Shown: positions 40,786 through 51,501, counted from the stretch's first letter. The stretch: 64,000 nt of DNA from Xenorhabdus nematophila ATCC 19061 (GCF_000252955.1 NC_014228.1:4186701-4250700); one strand, 5' to 3'. Translations and numbers: made by a program. The notes: generated by a model not told the origin, from the sequence alone.

Positions 40786-41939
40786 AATAAATTTTCAAAA
40801 TAGTAGATCACTTGGAGGGAACTCAGTCCGATTTTTGCGATCTGATCAATTGCAAAAAATCCCAAACCACAACCCGGACTGAGTGATGCCAATAATAACA
40901 TCTATCCCCTACGATGAATGCCAAAAAATGAAAAAACTTATCCATAAAACGCGCGACAAGGACTATTCCCGCCGATTAACCGCATTACTGCTGTTAAATG
41001 AAGGTGTTACTGTGACGAAAGTCGCTAAAATCCTTCATGCCGCCCGCTCTTCTGTCAATCGCTGGGTTAAAGGGTTTAGGTTATATGGATTAGAAGGACT
41101 CAACAGTTTACCCGCGGGTAGGCCAGCAGTCTGGGATCTCACTCCTCTCGATAACATCTTGTTTTTCTTATTACAGCAATCACCTCAAGAGTTAGGGTAT
41201 CTTCGTTCTCGCTGGAGTCTTGAACTCATAAACAAAACACTGAATGAATTGTTCAATATTTCGCTGACATCAAGCACGCTATATCGTTATTTCGTTCAGG
41301 AGGATATTGTCTGGCGCAGAGCCGCTCCCACAGTGAAACAGCCTGACCCGGAATATAATGAAAAAATGGCAAAAATCACGGAAGCGAAAGCGAATATATC
41401 AGAAAGACATCCGGTTTTTTATGAAGATGAAGTCGACATTGATTTAAATCCAAAAATCGGGGCAGATTGGTGTTTCAAAGGCCAGCAAAAACGCATAGTC
41501 ACACCGGGAAAAAACGAAAAATATTATTTGGCGGGCTGCCTCAATGCGCAAACCAAAGAAATCACTTATGTGAAAGGAGAAAAGAAGAATTCTGATTTGT
41601 TTATCAAAATGTTAGATGAACTAAATGCCCGTCATCCTCATGCGGAAACTATCACGTTAATCTTAGATAATGACTGCATTCATAAAAGTCACAAAGTCAA
41701 AAACTGATTGGCACAACATGGCAGGTTTACCCTGTTATTTTTACCGGTTTATTCTCCCTGGTTGAATAAAATAGAACGGTTATGGCAATCACTTCATGAA
41801 ACCGTGACTCGGAATCATTGTTGTCAATTTATGTGGCAATGACTCAATCACGTCGATGTCTTTTTACGATCGTTTTCATCGCAGCAAAAACCCGGAATAC
41901 AAAAAATGAGTGGAGCACTATTATGAAAAGTGATTTATT
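40786..41939 (+). mobile_element. IS630-family copy (iv), full length, inactive
   Basis: The left end is AATAAATTTTCAAAATAGTA and the right end, inverted, begins AATAAATCACTTTTCATAAT. TA flanks both sides (40784-40785 and 41940-41941). It is the same subtype as copies (i) and (ii) but diverged and without their deletion, so it shows what the intact parent looked like. Confidence 0.85.
40883..41926 (+). pseudogene. IS630 transposase with two nonsense codons (copy iv)
   Basis: The frame would encode about 347 residues with HTH, YEDEVDIDLN, LILDNDCIHKS and SPWLNKIERLW in the right order. Two in-frame TGA codons, at 41705-41707 after SHKVKN and at 41840-41842 after QFMWQ, stop it; the first is probably a former TGG. 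The catalytic Glu lies beyond the first stop, so it is inactive. Confidence 0.88.
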
Positions 41940-42060
41940 TACTCTTAAATGAATATCGCCCCTTCGAGGGTGATATTCATCATGTTCATCTCAATAGATC
42001 GAATGACATATTGAATTGATATTCCTGCCTTTATTTTAAGAAGCCAAATGCTCCCCCGAA

Positions 42061-42109
42061 CGCACCATAATAGTGCAACTGCATTATCGCAATTCACTAA
42101 ATCAGTGCG
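42061..42109 (+). promoter_or_regulatory. NtrC-binding sites upstream of glnA
   Basis: CGCACCATAATAGTGCA (42061-42077) matches the NtrC dyad (GCACY-N5-RGTGC), and TTCACTAAATCAGTGCG (42093-42109) is a weaker second site 32 bases on. They lie about 110-150 bases before the expected start at the sigma-54 promoter, like the E. coli glnA enhancer. Confidence 0.8.
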
Positions 42110-42192
42110 TGCAGAGTGGACACCGAGCCATTGAGCCGTTCATTTTCGACCCATTCAAACGCCACACGCTGATATTTCAGGTTTTTAAAAAG

Positions 42193-42210
42193 TTGGCACG
42201 CTTTTCGCAT
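42193..42210 (+). promoter_or_regulatory. sigma-54 promoter of glnA (glnAp2-like)
   Basis: TTGGCACGCTTTTCGCAT contains GG and GC separated by ten bases as required for RpoN polymerase. Transcription should start near 42220, about 110 bases before the glnA ATG. Confidence 0.85.
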
Positions 42211-42330
42211 TTCTCTTCGCAATAGCCATTCGTAAAAATTGACCGTACAGAGATATGCAGTCACTTTTAGATAAAACAGCAACTTTCTTGCCCCGTTTTA
42301 TTAAGCTGACGCAAACCAGGAGAAATCAGT

Positions 42331-43740
42331 ATGTCCGTTGAACATGTTTTGTCCATGATTGAAGAGCATCAGGTGAAGTTTATTGACTTACGTTTTACTG
42401 ATACCAAAGGTAAAGAGCAGCATCTCACCATTCCTGCCCATCAAGTTGATGAAGATTTCTTCGAAGATGGAAAAATGTTTGACGGTTCATCTATCGGCGG
42501 CTGGAAAGGCATCAATGAATCTGACATGGTGTTAATGCCTGATCCTGGTACTGCAATGATTGATCCGTTCTTTAATGATGCCACCCTCATTATACGTTGC
42601 GATATTCTGGAGCCCGGCACGATGCAGGGTTATGATCGCGATCCCCGCTCCATTGCCAAACGTGCAGAAGATTTCCTGCGGGCAAGCGGCATTGCTGATA
42701 CGGTTTTATTTGGGCCGGAACCTGAGTTTTTCCTGTTTGATGATGTCCGTTTCGGCAGCTCCATTTCAGGTTCGTACTACCATATTGATGATACCGAAGC
42801 AGCCTGGAACAGCGGCACAAAGTATGAAAGCGGTAACAAAGGCCATCGCCCCGGTGTCAAAGGCGGATATTTCCCTGTCCCTCCGGTCGATTCCTCTCAA
42901 GACCTACGCTCAGCGATATGTCTGACAATGGAAAAAATGGGTTTAGTCGTTGAAGCGCACCATCATGAAGTGGCTACGGCCGGGCAAAATGAAGTCGCTA
43001 CCCGCTTCAATACCATGACCAAAAAAGCCGATGAAACTCAGATCTATAAGTATGTTGTGCATAATGTGGCCCATAAATTTGGTAAAACCGCGACATTTAT
43101 GCCAAAACCACTGGTTGGTGATAATGGTTCCGGGATGCATTGCCATATGTCGCTATCCAAAGCCGGCACTAACCTGTTTGCGGGGGATAAATACGGTGGT
43201 TTGTCTGAGATGGCCCTGTATTATATCGGCGGCATTATCAAACACGCCCGTGCATTGAATGCCTTTACTAACCCGACCACGAACTCGTATAAACGCCTTG
43301 TTCCCGGCTTTGAAGCCCCCGTAATGCTGGCTTACTCCGCCCGTAACCGTTCTGCATCTATCCGTATTCCGGTTGTGGCCAGTACGAAAGCACGTCGTAT
43401 TGAAGTGCGTTTTCCTGATCCCGCCGCAAACCCTTATCTGGCTTTTTCTGCCCTGTTAATGGCCGGTCTTGATGGCATCATCAATAAAATCCACCCGGGT
43501 GATGCAATGGATAAAAACTTGTATGACTTGCCGGCAGAAGAAGCACAAGAGATCCCAACTGTCGCCTCTTCTCTGGAAGAAGCCCTGGCGGAGCTGGATG
43601 CAAACCGTGAATTCCTGACACGCGGCGGTGTTTTCACTGACGATTCAATTGATGCTTATATCAATTTATTGAAAGGTGAGATTGAACGCGTCCGCATGAC
43701 ACCACATCCTCTGGAATTTGAACTGTATTACAGTGTGTGA
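42331..43740 (+). CDS. glnA: glutamine synthetase, type I (adenylylated form)
   Basis: A complete 469-residue GlnA, making glutamine from glutamate, ammonia and ATP as a dodecamer. The beta-grasp ([10 protein letters not shown]), the metal-binding [24 protein letters not shown], and the active-site [17 protein letters not shown] are present. NLYDLPAEE near residue 398 carries the tyrosine adenylylated by GlnE, so activity is covalently controlled. The sigma-54 promoter and NtrC sites upstream explain nitrogen control. The AGGAG ribosome site is nine bases upstream. Confidence 0.98.
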   Translation: MSVEHVLSMIEEHQVKFIDLRFTDTKGKEQHLTIPAHQVDEDFFEDGKMFDGSSIGGWKGINESDMVLMPDPGTAMIDPFFNDATLIIRCDILEPGTMQGYDRDPRSIAKRAEDFLRASGIADTVLFGPEPEFFLFDDVRFGSSISGSYYHIDDTEAAWNSGTKYESGNKGHRPGVKGGYFPVPPVDSSQDLRSAICLTMEKMGLVVEAHHHEVATAGQNEVATRFNTMTKKADETQIYKYVVHNVAHKFGKTATFMPKPLVGDNGSGMHCHMSLSKAGTNLFAGDKYGGLSEMALYYIGGIIKHARALNAFTNPTTNSYKRLVPGFEAPVMLAYSARNRSASIRIPVVASTKARRIEVRFPDPAANPYLAFSALLMAGLDGIINKIHPGDAMDKNLYDLPAEEAQEIPTVASSLEEALAELDANREFLTRGGVFTDDSIDAYINLLKGEIERVRMTPHPLEFELYYSV

Positions 43741-43814
43741 TGCCTGATCTTGTGCTGAATAGTTGTCCTTGATGATAGCTCTGTTATTCCTTTTTTTGTT
43801 GCCGTAAAACTTTT

Positions 43815-43838
43815 GGCCCATCCTCGGATGGGTTCTTT
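43815..43838 (+). terminator. glnA terminator/attenuator
   Basis: CCCATC pairs with GATGGG and is followed by TTCTTTT about 75 bases after glnA. In E. coli a partial terminator here sets glnLG expression below glnA. Confidence 0.7.
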
Positions 43839-43948
43839 TACCCTATTTTAGGGCTTTACATTATTCAGGTAGCTTTGGTTGCTGATCGAGTCAAAATCAC
43901 TCATTCTGAGCGGAAGGGATCATCACGTTATGTTTAAATAGGCTACAA

Positions 43949-43965
43949 TGCACTAAAAAAGTGCA
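43949..43965 (+). promoter_or_regulatory. NtrC site at the glnL promoter
   Basis: TGCACT-AAAAA-AGTGCA is a perfect dyad 11 bases before the glnL start codon. In E. coli an NtrC site in the same position represses the internal glnL promoter. Confidence 0.8.
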
Positions 43966-43976
43966 GAGATTAAATA

Positions 43977-45020
43977 ATGAATGATTTGCCCAACGCAGAA
44001 CAGATTCTTGATTCACTGATAAACAGTGTATTGGTACTGGATAATGATTTAATTATCCGTTATGCCAATCATTCTGCCATGCAGCTTCTGGCACAAAGTT
44101 CACGTAAGTTATTCGGCACACCGCTTCCCATTCTGTTTAGCTATATCTCATTAGATACAGAATTGATGCGTTCTAGTTTGCTCAACGGTCATGGCTTTAC
44201 CGATAACGAAGTCATACTGGTGATCAATAATCACTCTCATGTGATGTCGCTCAGTGCCCAACCAATTTCCGAACAGTTTATCCTGCTGGAACTCGCACCT
44301 ATGGATAGCCAGCGACGTTTAAGCCAAGAGCAGGTACAACAAGCACAGCAGGCGGCTGCGCGGGAATTGGTTCGGGGGCTGGCACATGAAATCAAGAACC
44401 CCCTTGGTGGGTTGCGAGGCGCGGCACAATTACTGGCTAAAGCACTGCCGGACCCCTCTTTACAGGAATACACTCAGGTCATCATTGAGCAGGCAGACAG
44501 GCTGCGTGCTCTTGTTGATCGATTATTGGGGCCACAACACCCGGGTCCCCAAACCCGCCAGAGTATTCACCATGTGGTCGAGCGGGTTTATCAATTGGTT
44601 GCACTGGAAATGCCGGCCAATGTGACCTTGATCAAAGATTATGATCCCAGCCTGCCAGAATTATCCCACTATCCTGACCAGATTGAGCAGGTGCTACTGA
44701 ATATCACCCGCAATGCGCTACAGGCCTTGGATAAAAGAGGGGGAACCATGACTCTGAGAACACGAACCGAGTTCCAGATTACCTTACAAGGCGAACGTTA
44801 CCGGTTGGCAGCCAGAATTGATATTGAAGACAACGGGCCGGGTATTCCTCCCAATATTCAGGATACACTTTTTTATCCCATGGTGAGTGGACATGAAGGC
44901 GGGACTGGACTTGGGCTATCCATCGCCCGTAATCTTATTACTCAACATGCCGGAAAAATCGAATTCACCAGTTGGCCGGGACATACGGAATTCTCCATTT
45001 ATCTGCCTATCAAGAAATAA
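43977..45020 (+). CDS. glnL: nitrogen regulation sensor kinase NtrB
   Basis: A 347-residue cytoplasmic histidine kinase with an N-terminal PAS domain (residues 10-80), the phosphorylated His137 in [12 protein letters not shown], and ATPase boxes ([35 protein letters not shown]). It phosphorylates or dephosphorylates NtrC depending on PII. It lies between glnA and glnG as in E. coli. Confidence 0.96.
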   Translation: MNDLPNAEQILDSLINSVLVLDNDLIIRYANHSAMQLLAQSSRKLFGTPLPILFSYISLDTELMRSSLLNGHGFTDNEVILVINNHSHVMSLSAQPISEQFILLELAPMDSQRRLSQEQVQQAQQAAARELVRGLAHEIKNPLGGLRGAAQLLAKALPDPSLQEYTQVIIEQADRLRALVDRLLGPQHPGPQTRQSIHHVVERVYQLVALEMPANVTLIKDYDPSLPELSHYPDQIEQVLLNITRNALQALDKRGGTMTLRTRTEFQITLQGERYRLAARIDIEDNGPGIPPNIQDTLFYPMVSGHEGGTGLGLSIARNLITQHAGKIEFTSWPGHTEFSIYLPIKK

Positions 45021-45045
45021 TCGATCAAGAAACAGAAGGTGACCA

Positions 45046-46482
45046 ATGCAACGAGGAAAAATCTGGATCGTTGATGATGATAGTTCTATCCGCTGGGTGC
45101 TTGAACGCGCCCTGAGCGGCGCCGGGATGGAATGTACCAGCTTTGAAAATGCCGATGCTGTATTGTCGGCCCTGTCACAGAGCAGCCCGGAAGTTCTGTT
45201 GTCAGACATCCGTATGCCCGGTCTGAACGGGCTGAGCCTGCTCAATAAGATCAAACAAAATCATCCTCAGCTTCCTGTCATCATCATGACCGCCCACTCA
45301 GATCTGGATGCGGCTGTCAGTGCCTATCAGCACGGCGCATACGACTATCTACCCAAACCCTTCGATATTGATGAAACTGTTGCACTGGTCGAACGGGCAC
45401 TGAGTCACTATCGTGAACAACAACAATCCGTCACCAATCCACAAGTGCCAGCCTCTGTCTCAGACATGATCGGTGAAGCCCCCGCTATGCAGGAGGTATA
45501 CCGGATTATTGGCCGCCTTTCCCGCTCTTCCATCAGTGTGTTAATCAACGGGGAATCCGGTACAGGCAAAGAGTTGGTTGCCCATGCTCTGCATCGCCAC
45601 AGCCCGCGAGCCTCAGCACCGTTTATTGCACTGAATATGGCGGCCATTCCGAAAGATCTGATTGAGTCTGAATTATTTGGTCATGAGAAAGGCGCTTTTA
45701 CCGGTGCCAATCAAGTGCGCCACGGGCGTTTTGAACAGGCCAATGGCGGTTCGCTGTTTTTGGATGAAATCGGTGATATGCCCCTGGATATTCAAACCCG
45801 TTTATTGCGGGTGCTGGCTGAAGGGCAGTTCTATCGGGTCGGTGGCTATGCGCCAGTCAAGGTTGATGTTCGCATCATTGCTGCCACTCACCAGAATCTT
45901 GAGCAACGGGTCACAGAAGGGAAGTTTAGGGAAGATCTCTATCATCGCCTCAATGTCATTCGTATGCAGTTACCTCCGTTGCGGGATAGGGTAGAAGATA
46001 TTCCCCGGCTGGCGCATCATTTTCTGCAACAAACTGCCAAAGAATTAGGTGTTGAAGCTAAAGTATTGCATCCTGATACTGAAATCGCCTTAATGCGCCT
46101 CCCGTGGTCAGGCAATGTCCGCCAATTGGAAAACGTCTGCCGTTGGCTAACGGTGATGGCTGCCAGCAAAGAAGTGCTGGTGCAGGATCTTCCTGCTGAT
46201 TTGCCTGGAAGCCAGGCACCAGAACCAACAGAAAACGTTCTTCCATCCCTCTCTGCCTCTGATTCATATGAAAATTGGTCGGCGTTACTGGCAGAATGGG
46301 CACAACATGTCTTAAAAGAGGGAAAAACCGATCTGCTTTCTGATGCCCTACCATTGCTGGAGCGCACCCTGCTTAATTGTGCTCTGAAATATACCAATGG
46401 GCATAAACAGGAAGCCGCCCGTTTGCTGGGTTGGGGTAGGAATACTATCACGCGGAAATTGAAGGAGTTGGGGTTGGAATAA
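45046..46482 (+). CDS. glnG: nitrogen regulation response regulator NtrC
   Basis: A 478-residue sigma-54 activator. The receiver domain has Asp54 in LLSDIRMPG. The AAA+ domain has the Walker A GESGTGKE, the sigma-54-contacting GAFTGA loop and the GGSLFLDEIGD Walker B. The C-terminal Fis-type HTH (QEAARLLGWGRNTITRKLKELG) binds the dyads found before glnA and glnL. It starts 25 bases after glnL. Confidence 0.97.
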   Translation: MQRGKIWIVDDDSSIRWVLERALSGAGMECTSFENADAVLSALSQSSPEVLLSDIRMPGLNGLSLLNKIKQNHPQLPVIIMTAHSDLDAAVSAYQHGAYDYLPKPFDIDETVALVERALSHYREQQQSVTNPQVPASVSDMIGEAPAMQEVYRIIGRLSRSSISVLINGESGTGKELVAHALHRHSPRASAPFIALNMAAIPKDLIESELFGHEKGAFTGANQVRHGRFEQANGGSLFLDEIGDMPLDIQTRLLRVLAEGQFYRVGGYAPVKVDVRIIAATHQNLEQRVTEGKFREDLYHRLNVIRMQLPPLRDRVEDIPRLAHHFLQQTAKELGVEAKVLHPDTEIALMRLPWSGNVRQLENVCRWLTVMAASKEVLVQDLPADLPGSQAPEPTENVLPSLSASDSYENWSALLAEWAQHVLKEGKTDLLSDALPLLERTLLNCALKYTNGHKQEAARLLGWGRNTITRKLKELGLE

Positions 46483-46845
46483 ATATATTTAAAAAACAAA
46501 TAAACACAGAGGGCTTCATGATAAAAAACCTACGGCATCTTATTTATTATTACCCTCTTTATATCATATGGGTACTTTTCAGTACGGTTTCCGTCTATAT
46601 AGAAAATAATAAACCCTGATATTATTTACTTATTATTTTATTTATCACTGCCCCAGAAATTATATTCTCATGATAATAATGAAATGATTTAATTATTATT
46701 AATGAATGAATATTTAAATAAATCACGCCATTATTATTACGATAATAAGTTACAAAATCAACTTACCCTTTCAATTGAAATAAAAAAACAAAAATACAAA
46801 AAGTTTGAATGTGTAAATAAAATTATTTATAGTCAAAAGTAAAAA
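46483..46845. other. AT-rich intergenic region without recognisable gene
   Basis: These 363 bases are very AT-rich and hold many stop codons in all frames. I see no terminator with a T-run after glnG and no gene. The contrast in composition with glnG on the left marks the border of a probable insertion that also holds the next gene. Confidence 0.5.
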
Positions 46846-47460
46846 ATGAAAGGGAACTATGAATTGATCCACAAAACATACAGGTGGAATGAACAGGTCT
46901 ACCATAATAGAACTTATACTCATCCTGAAACAAAAGAGTTATTTGACCTTTCTCATATGGCACCGAAGACTATAAACATTAAATATGAATATCGTGATAA
47001 CTCTAAAAATAAGATAAAAGGTGAATTATATGTAAGGGTTATATTTAGTCACCATTGTTACACCAAAGCCATACAAGACACTGAGAAGAACACTATTTTA
47101 ATCACTGAATATGAAAATGGAGTGATAAAAGAACATCGAACTTTCGATAAGATCAGATACAAATATACTTTCACGCTATTAGAGATAATAGTAAGTATAT
47201 CATATAAGATATGTAGAGAAAGCCGATTAAAAGGAAAGGTAATTAGATTAGAAGAAAAAGACAAAAGCAATCCCCAAAAAGGTATTTATATCATCATGAA
47301 GTTAAAGGTCAAAAATGAAAATGTATTTTTATATGTTGAAACAGCACATCACAGAAGCAATGAGCCTCTTAACGCTCAATTAAAAAAGGAATCACGGAGA
47401 TTTATGTTGATATTAGGTGATATTTTGAAAAATGACTGGAATTATTTGATTAAACCCTAG
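46846..47460 (+). CDS. hypothetical protein, AT-rich, inserted between glnG and hemN
   Basis: A 204-residue, strongly basic protein without signal peptide or clear membrane helix (EYRDNSKNKIKGELYVRVIF, ENVFLYVETAHHRSNEPLNA). I recognise no family. The gene is much richer in AT than its neighbours and sits where E. coli has hemN next to glnG, so horizontal acquisition is likely. A GGAACTATG-like context precedes no better start than ATG 46846; the ribosome site is poor. A hairpin (AGCCCA...TGGGCT, 47470-47490) follows the stop. Confidence 0.6.
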   Translation: MKGNYELIHKTYRWNEQVYHNRTYTHPETKELFDLSHMAPKTINIKYEYRDNSKNKIKGELYVRVIFSHHCYTKAIQDTEKNTILITEYENGVIKEHRTFDKIRYKYTFTLLEIIVSISYKICRESRLKGKVIRLEEKDKSNPQKGIYIIMKLKVKNENVFLYVETAHHRSNEPLNAQLKKESRRFMLILGDILKNDWNYLIKP

Positions 47461-47742
47461 ATATGTTAAAGCCCAACTGATAGCTGGGCTTGAACATACT
47501 AAACAAACCGCTGCACCTCTTCACAAATCGCTTTGCTATCCCAAGTGACTGTCAGGTTAAAGGTTAAAGGTTAACCCCGTCGAGAGACCAATGAATCTTG
47601 GTGGCATACCAGCACTACGTCAGTGAAAATCTTCGTCAGTGTAAATCTTCAGAAAAACTCACTGTTCGTAGTTGCAGCTTATGCTGAATACTGCTTAATT
47701 CTAGTACAATGCAACAACATTCTCAACCCTGCCTGCTGACAT
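47461..47742. other. intergenic region with short direct repeats and a coding relic
   Basis: GGTTAAA is repeated three times in tandem near 47554-47574, and CGTCAGTG-AAATCTT twice near 47617-47650. On the minus strand about 47498-47566 reads LTVTWDSKAICEEVQRFV then stop, which looks like the C-terminal end of a lost gene. No intact gene is visible. Confidence 0.4.
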
Positions 47743-49116
47743 TCATATCACCCGTGAAAACTGCCGCTGCCGCATCTGGCTACGTAAATAGCTATCAAAG
47801 CACATACAAATATTGCGGATCAGCAAACGCCCTTTCGGGGAGACCTGAACCTGCGATTCTGTGACTTCAACCAATCCATCCTCTGCCAAGGGTGCCAATA
47901 ATTGCAGGTCTTTAGCAAAGTAATCAGCGAAATTGAGTGCATGACGCTGTTCAATATCCGCAAAGTTCAGCCGGAAGTTACACATCAATTCTTTGATGAC
48001 ATCCCGACGAATACAGTCATCCTGCGTCAGTACCAAACCACGCCATAACGCGTGACCTTGTAATTCCACTTCCGCATAGTAGGTTTTCAGATCTTTCTGA
48101 TTCTGCACACAGCTGTCGCCCAACATACTGATGGCCGACACCCCCATGCCAAGTAAATCGCATTCTCCCTGCGTGGTATACCCTTGAAAATTGCGATGCA
48201 AAACGCCTGCCCGCTGGGCAACCGCCAGTTCATCATCAGGGCGGGCAAAGTGATCCATCCCGATAAACTGATAGCCATTACCTGTCAGGGTTGAAATTGT
48301 TGCCTGCAAGATATCCAGTTTCTGCGTCGCGTTGGGTAAGTCCTGTTCTTTTATTTTGCGCTGTGCCGCAAATACATCCGGCAAATGTGCATAGTTGAAT
48401 ACACTGAGACGATCGGGCGACAATGCCAACACACGTTGCAATGTAAAGGCAAAGCTCTCCGGTGTTTGCTTCGGCAAGCCATAAATCAAGTCAATGCTGG
48501 TGGAGGTAAAACCCGTTTCCCGGGCGCGATTGACCAGCGCAAAAATAAATTCTTCATCCTGCTCTCGATTGACCAAGCGCTGTACCTCTTTATTAAAATC
48601 CTGCACACCCATACTCAGGCGGTTAAAACCTTCATGACGCAGGTGATCAATAACATCGAGTTCAATCTCGCGGGGATCAATTTCAAGTGAAAGCTCCGCG
48701 TCAGGCAAAAAATGGAAATGGCTACGCAGCATCGACATCAATCGGCTGATCTGGGCTTTATCCAGATAAGTGGGTGTCCCTCCACCCCAGTGCATCTGGC
48801 TGACTTTCCGCTGAGAGAATAATTTGGCGCGGGTAATAATCTCTTTTTCCAGCACATTGAGATATTCATCCGCCTTGTGCTTTTGACGGGTGACCAGTTT
48901 GTTGCAGCCGCAGAAATAACACAGTTTATGGCAGAACGGGATATGGATATAAAGGGAAAGTGGACGATCATGATAACGGGCAGCCGCCCGCTTGAAGGCA
49001 TCAGCATCGTATTGCTGATTGAACTCCAATGCTGTCGGGTATGACGTATAACGAGGCCCTGAATAGTTGTATTTCTGGATCAAAGGCAGATCCCAAACAA
49101 TGGCTTGCTCTGACAT
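47743..49116 (-). CDS. hemN: oxygen-independent coproporphyrinogen III oxidase
   Basis: A 457-residue radical-SAM enzyme that converts coproporphyrinogen III to protoporphyrinogen IX under low oxygen. The iron-sulfur cluster cysteines are Cys62, Cys66 and Cys69 with Cys71 next (CHKLCYFCGC), and the GGGTPTYL motif follows. The C-terminal HemN domain is complete. Order glnG-(orphan)-hemN-yihI is the enterobacterial order apart from the inserted gene. Confidence 0.96.
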   Translation of the reverse strand: MSEQAIVWDLPLIQKYNYSGPRYTSYPTALEFNQQYDADAFKRAAARYHDRPLSLYIHIPFCHKLCYFCGCNKLVTRQKHKADEYLNVLEKEIITRAKLFSQRKVSQMHWGGGTPTYLDKAQISRLMSMLRSHFHFLPDAELSLEIDPREIELDVIDHLRHEGFNRLSMGVQDFNKEVQRLVNREQDEEFIFALVNRARETGFTSTSIDLIYGLPKQTPESFAFTLQRVLALSPDRLSVFNYAHLPDVFAAQRKIKEQDLPNATQKLDILQATISTLTGNGYQFIGMDHFARPDDELAVAQRAGVLHRNFQGYTTQGECDLLGMGVSAISMLGDSCVQNQKDLKTYYAEVELQGHALWRGLVLTQDDCIRRDVIKELMCNFRLNFADIEQRHALNFADYFAKDLQLLAPLAEDGLVEVTESQVQVSPKGRLLIRNICMCFDSYLRSQMRQRQFSRVI

Positions 49117-49118
49117 GC

Positions 49119-49259
49119 TTATTCCTTCCGCTGTTTTCGCTCACCAAAACGCAACATTTTCATGGAGTTGAAATGTTGGGCCATGATGACACTGCGCAAC
49201 CGACGTTTACGTCGCAATAGCCGCCATAGTTTACCCAATAACCACAATAAATAACACAC
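49119..49259 (-). CDS. possible small membrane-anchored basic protein upstream of hemN
   Basis: A short frame ends two bases before the hemN ATG (TAA-GC-ATG). From GTG 49257-49259 it encodes 46 residues: a hydrophobic start (VCYLLWLLGKLW) followed by a very basic stretch (RLLRRKRRLRS). The tight spacing suggests translational coupling to hemN. No ribosome site was identified, so it may not be a gene. Confidence 0.35.
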   Translation of the reverse strand: MCYLLWLLGKLWRLLRRKRRLRSVIMAQHFNSMKMLRFGERKQRKE

Positions 49260-49329
49260 TAATACTATGGTTATCAGGGTAAACCCGCCTTATCCGTTGG
49301 GTATAGAATCACAATTTATTGAGGAAGAA

Positions 49330-49854
49330 TTACTTACCTTTCAGCAACTGCATGATATCTTCCTGCCGTTCCTCTTCTTCACTGTCATCATCTTCTGGAC
49401 TGATACCCAATTCTTCCATCAAGGCATCAATCCGATCGAGCGTACTATCAACATAGTCATTGTCTTCCTGAGACAGTTGTTCTCCCTGCTCAAGACGTGC
49501 CAACAACGTATCCAGACGCTCGTCATTTTCCAGCATTGCCAGCTCTTCTTGTGGCGACAGGCGAGGCTTTTGTTTTTCCTCTGCGGGTTTAACCGCAGGT
49601 TTCACTGCTTTCCCTTTTTCACCGACAATCAGAGGAACCGGCACTTTACTGCCGATGCGCGGATCGACTATCTGCTTAGCACCGGAAGCGTTTTTCTTGC
49701 CGTCATTACCGCTACTGCGGCTGCCGGTCGGGTTACCGCGACGTTTCTTATCGCGTTTACGCTCACGCCCTTCGGCATCCAGCTCTGCGCGACTTTTTCT
49801 TTTTTGCTTACCAGCAGAAGGCTTCGCTGGTGATTTTCTCTTTAACGGGCTCAT
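49330..49854 (-). CDS. yihI: Der GTPase-activating protein YihI
   Basis: A 174-residue protein with a Lys/Arg-rich N-terminal half ([20 protein letters not shown]) and an acidic C-terminal half ([20 protein letters not shown]). YihI stimulates GTP hydrolysis by the ribosome-assembly GTPase Der in E. coli. The conserved [17 protein letters not shown] and [16 protein letters not shown] segments identify it. The ATG has no near neighbour on the left; hemN follows on the same strand. Confidence 0.92.
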   Translation of the reverse strand: MSPLKRKSPAKPSAGKQKRKSRAELDAEGRERKRDKKRRGNPTGSRSSGNDGKKNASGAKQIVDPRIGSKVPVPLIVGEKGKAVKPAVKPAEEKQKPRLSPQEELAMLENDERLDTLLARLEQGEQLSQEDNDYVDSTLDRIDALMEELGISPEDDDSEEEERQEDIMQLLKGK

Positions 49855-50001
49855 GGTTTGTGACTCAACTCGCTTTTATCAAGATATTTTTGGCGGAATC
49901 TAACAGAAACCACCTATAACATTCAATGTCATTCACTTATGGCTTAAAGTTCGGCTAATATTCTAGATAACTTTAACTCAAATAATTGATCATTAACCAC
50001 C

Positions 50002-51471
50002 ATGCGTTTTTCTGATACTTCTTCTCACCGCATGCCATTGTATCTTTGGGTCACTGGTTATGCCGTTTTATGGGTAATAGCAAGCTACTTTCTCGATCCC
50101 ACCGTTCCTTATGATGCCGTAGAAGCTTTGAACTGGGGCATCAACGGAGAGTGGGGTTCTCCCAAAAATCCATGGTTAGTCGGCGCTATAATGCTCCCCG
50201 CTATCCATATCAGCAATATCTCTCTCAGCTTTTATTGGTATTTTACCCACTTTGCTGCGATTGCCATCGGGATGCTCGGTGTCTGGCAACTGGCATTCCG
50301 GCTGACAGGCAAAGTCGTATTGGCATGGCTTGCCATGTTAACGCTGAATTTATCCGGCATCATTAATTTTGATATCATCCCTTATAATGATAATTACCTT
50401 TTAGTCATGTTCTGGCCGTGGTCTCTGCTGTTTTTTCTGCGTGCCATTGACGATCATCCCAAATGGTGGCTGGCATTCGCGCTGAGCACCGGGCTGGCAA
50501 CGATGGGGAAATACTCTTCACTTTCCATCATCGGCTCTGTCTTTTTGCTCTCTCTGTTCGTGCCGAAAGTGCGCCGTAATTATCGGGAGCCGCTGTTTTA
50601 TCTCGCCATTATCGTCTGGTTTGCGCTGGTTTTACCGAATCTATGGTGGCTGGTACAGAACGATTTTGCTGCGTTTAAGTGGGTCGATTCCCAAATTCAA
50701 AAAGGCTTTAATCTGCATACCTCCCGTGCCTTGCTTTCCGTGTTCTATCCGCTGATTCTTGTCAGTGTGATCATTTATCTGCTGGGCGGCAGGATTGGCT
50801 GGCCAAAACAACAATCCAATGCGTTGGTCAACATCGTGCTCCTGTTGCCGTTGCTGATGATTTACGGTTGGTTCTCTTTCAATCAGGGCGGCCGCATGAC
50901 CGAATGGGTACAACCTTTTATGGTCGTCGCCCCTGCCTTATTGGTCGGTTCAATAACGGTATACCCTCAGAAATCCCTGACAGGGACATTACGGGGACTG
51001 GCTGTTTTCGGTGTATTGGTGCTGATCGGTTACAGTAGCGTGATGTTGGCGAATGTGCGGGGTGCCGGGCAGAAATTTGTTGGGATAAAAGCGCTTATCC
51101 GCCAGCTTGATCAACGTTGGAACGAGCTATATCCAACGCCTTTGCGTTATGTCGGCGGAGAATATTTACATGAATGGCTGACGTTCTACAGCCACTACCG
51201 CCCAGAAACAATACAGCCCTGGGAATTAAACCAGGGTACACCACCAAATATCTACAACCGCCATATCAAAGAGAAAGATATTGTAGAACAGGGTGCCTTG
51301 CTGGTGGGTAAACGGGGTAAAAGCTGTGAAGAGGAGGATTTCCGACAGACTCTTCATGACTGGTCAGCGTTAACTATTAGCCATAAGGAAGCGTTCTCCT
51401 TTCAGGCCCAACCCAGTGCTGAGCCACAAACGGTCTGTGTGGGTTTTGTCGCACCAGAAAATATTCCATGA
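50002..51471 (+). CDS. GT39/ArnT-like membrane glycosyltransferase
   Basis: The 489-residue protein has about ten to eleven hydrophobic segments in the first 350 residues and a soluble C-terminal part of about 120 residues (YVGGEYLHEWLTFYSHYRPE). The acidic motif between the first two helices (PYDAVEALNWGINGEWGSPKNPW) is the catalytic-Asp region of the PMT/GT39 superfamily, whose members move sugars from polyprenyl phosphates to lipid A, LPS or proteins. The acceptor is unknown. It is a single-gene unit. Confidence 0.75.
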   Translation: MRFSDTSSHRMPLYLWVTGYAVLWVIASYFLDPTVPYDAVEALNWGINGEWGSPKNPWLVGAIMLPAIHISNISLSFYWYFTHFAAIAIGMLGVWQLAFRLTGKVVLAWLAMLTLNLSGIINFDIIPYNDNYLLVMFWPWSLLFFLRAIDDHPKWWLAFALSTGLATMGKYSSLSIIGSVFLLSLFVPKVRRNYREPLFYLAIIVWFALVLPNLWWLVQNDFAAFKWVDSQIQKGFNLHTSRALLSVFYPLILVSVIIYLLGGRIGWPKQQSNALVNIVLLLPLLMIYGWFSFNQGGRMTEWVQPFMVVAPALLVGSITVYPQKSLTGTLRGLAVFGVLVLIGYSSVMLANVRGAGQKFVGIKALIRQLDQRWNELYPTPLRYVGGEYLHEWLTFYSHYRPETIQPWELNQGTPPNIYNRHIKEKDIVEQGALLVGKRGKSCEEEDFRQTLHDWSALTISHKEAFSFQAQPSAEPQTVCVGFVAPENIP

Positions 51472-51501
51472 TGGCTTTAGCTATTAAATGAACAAGCCTG
51501 A

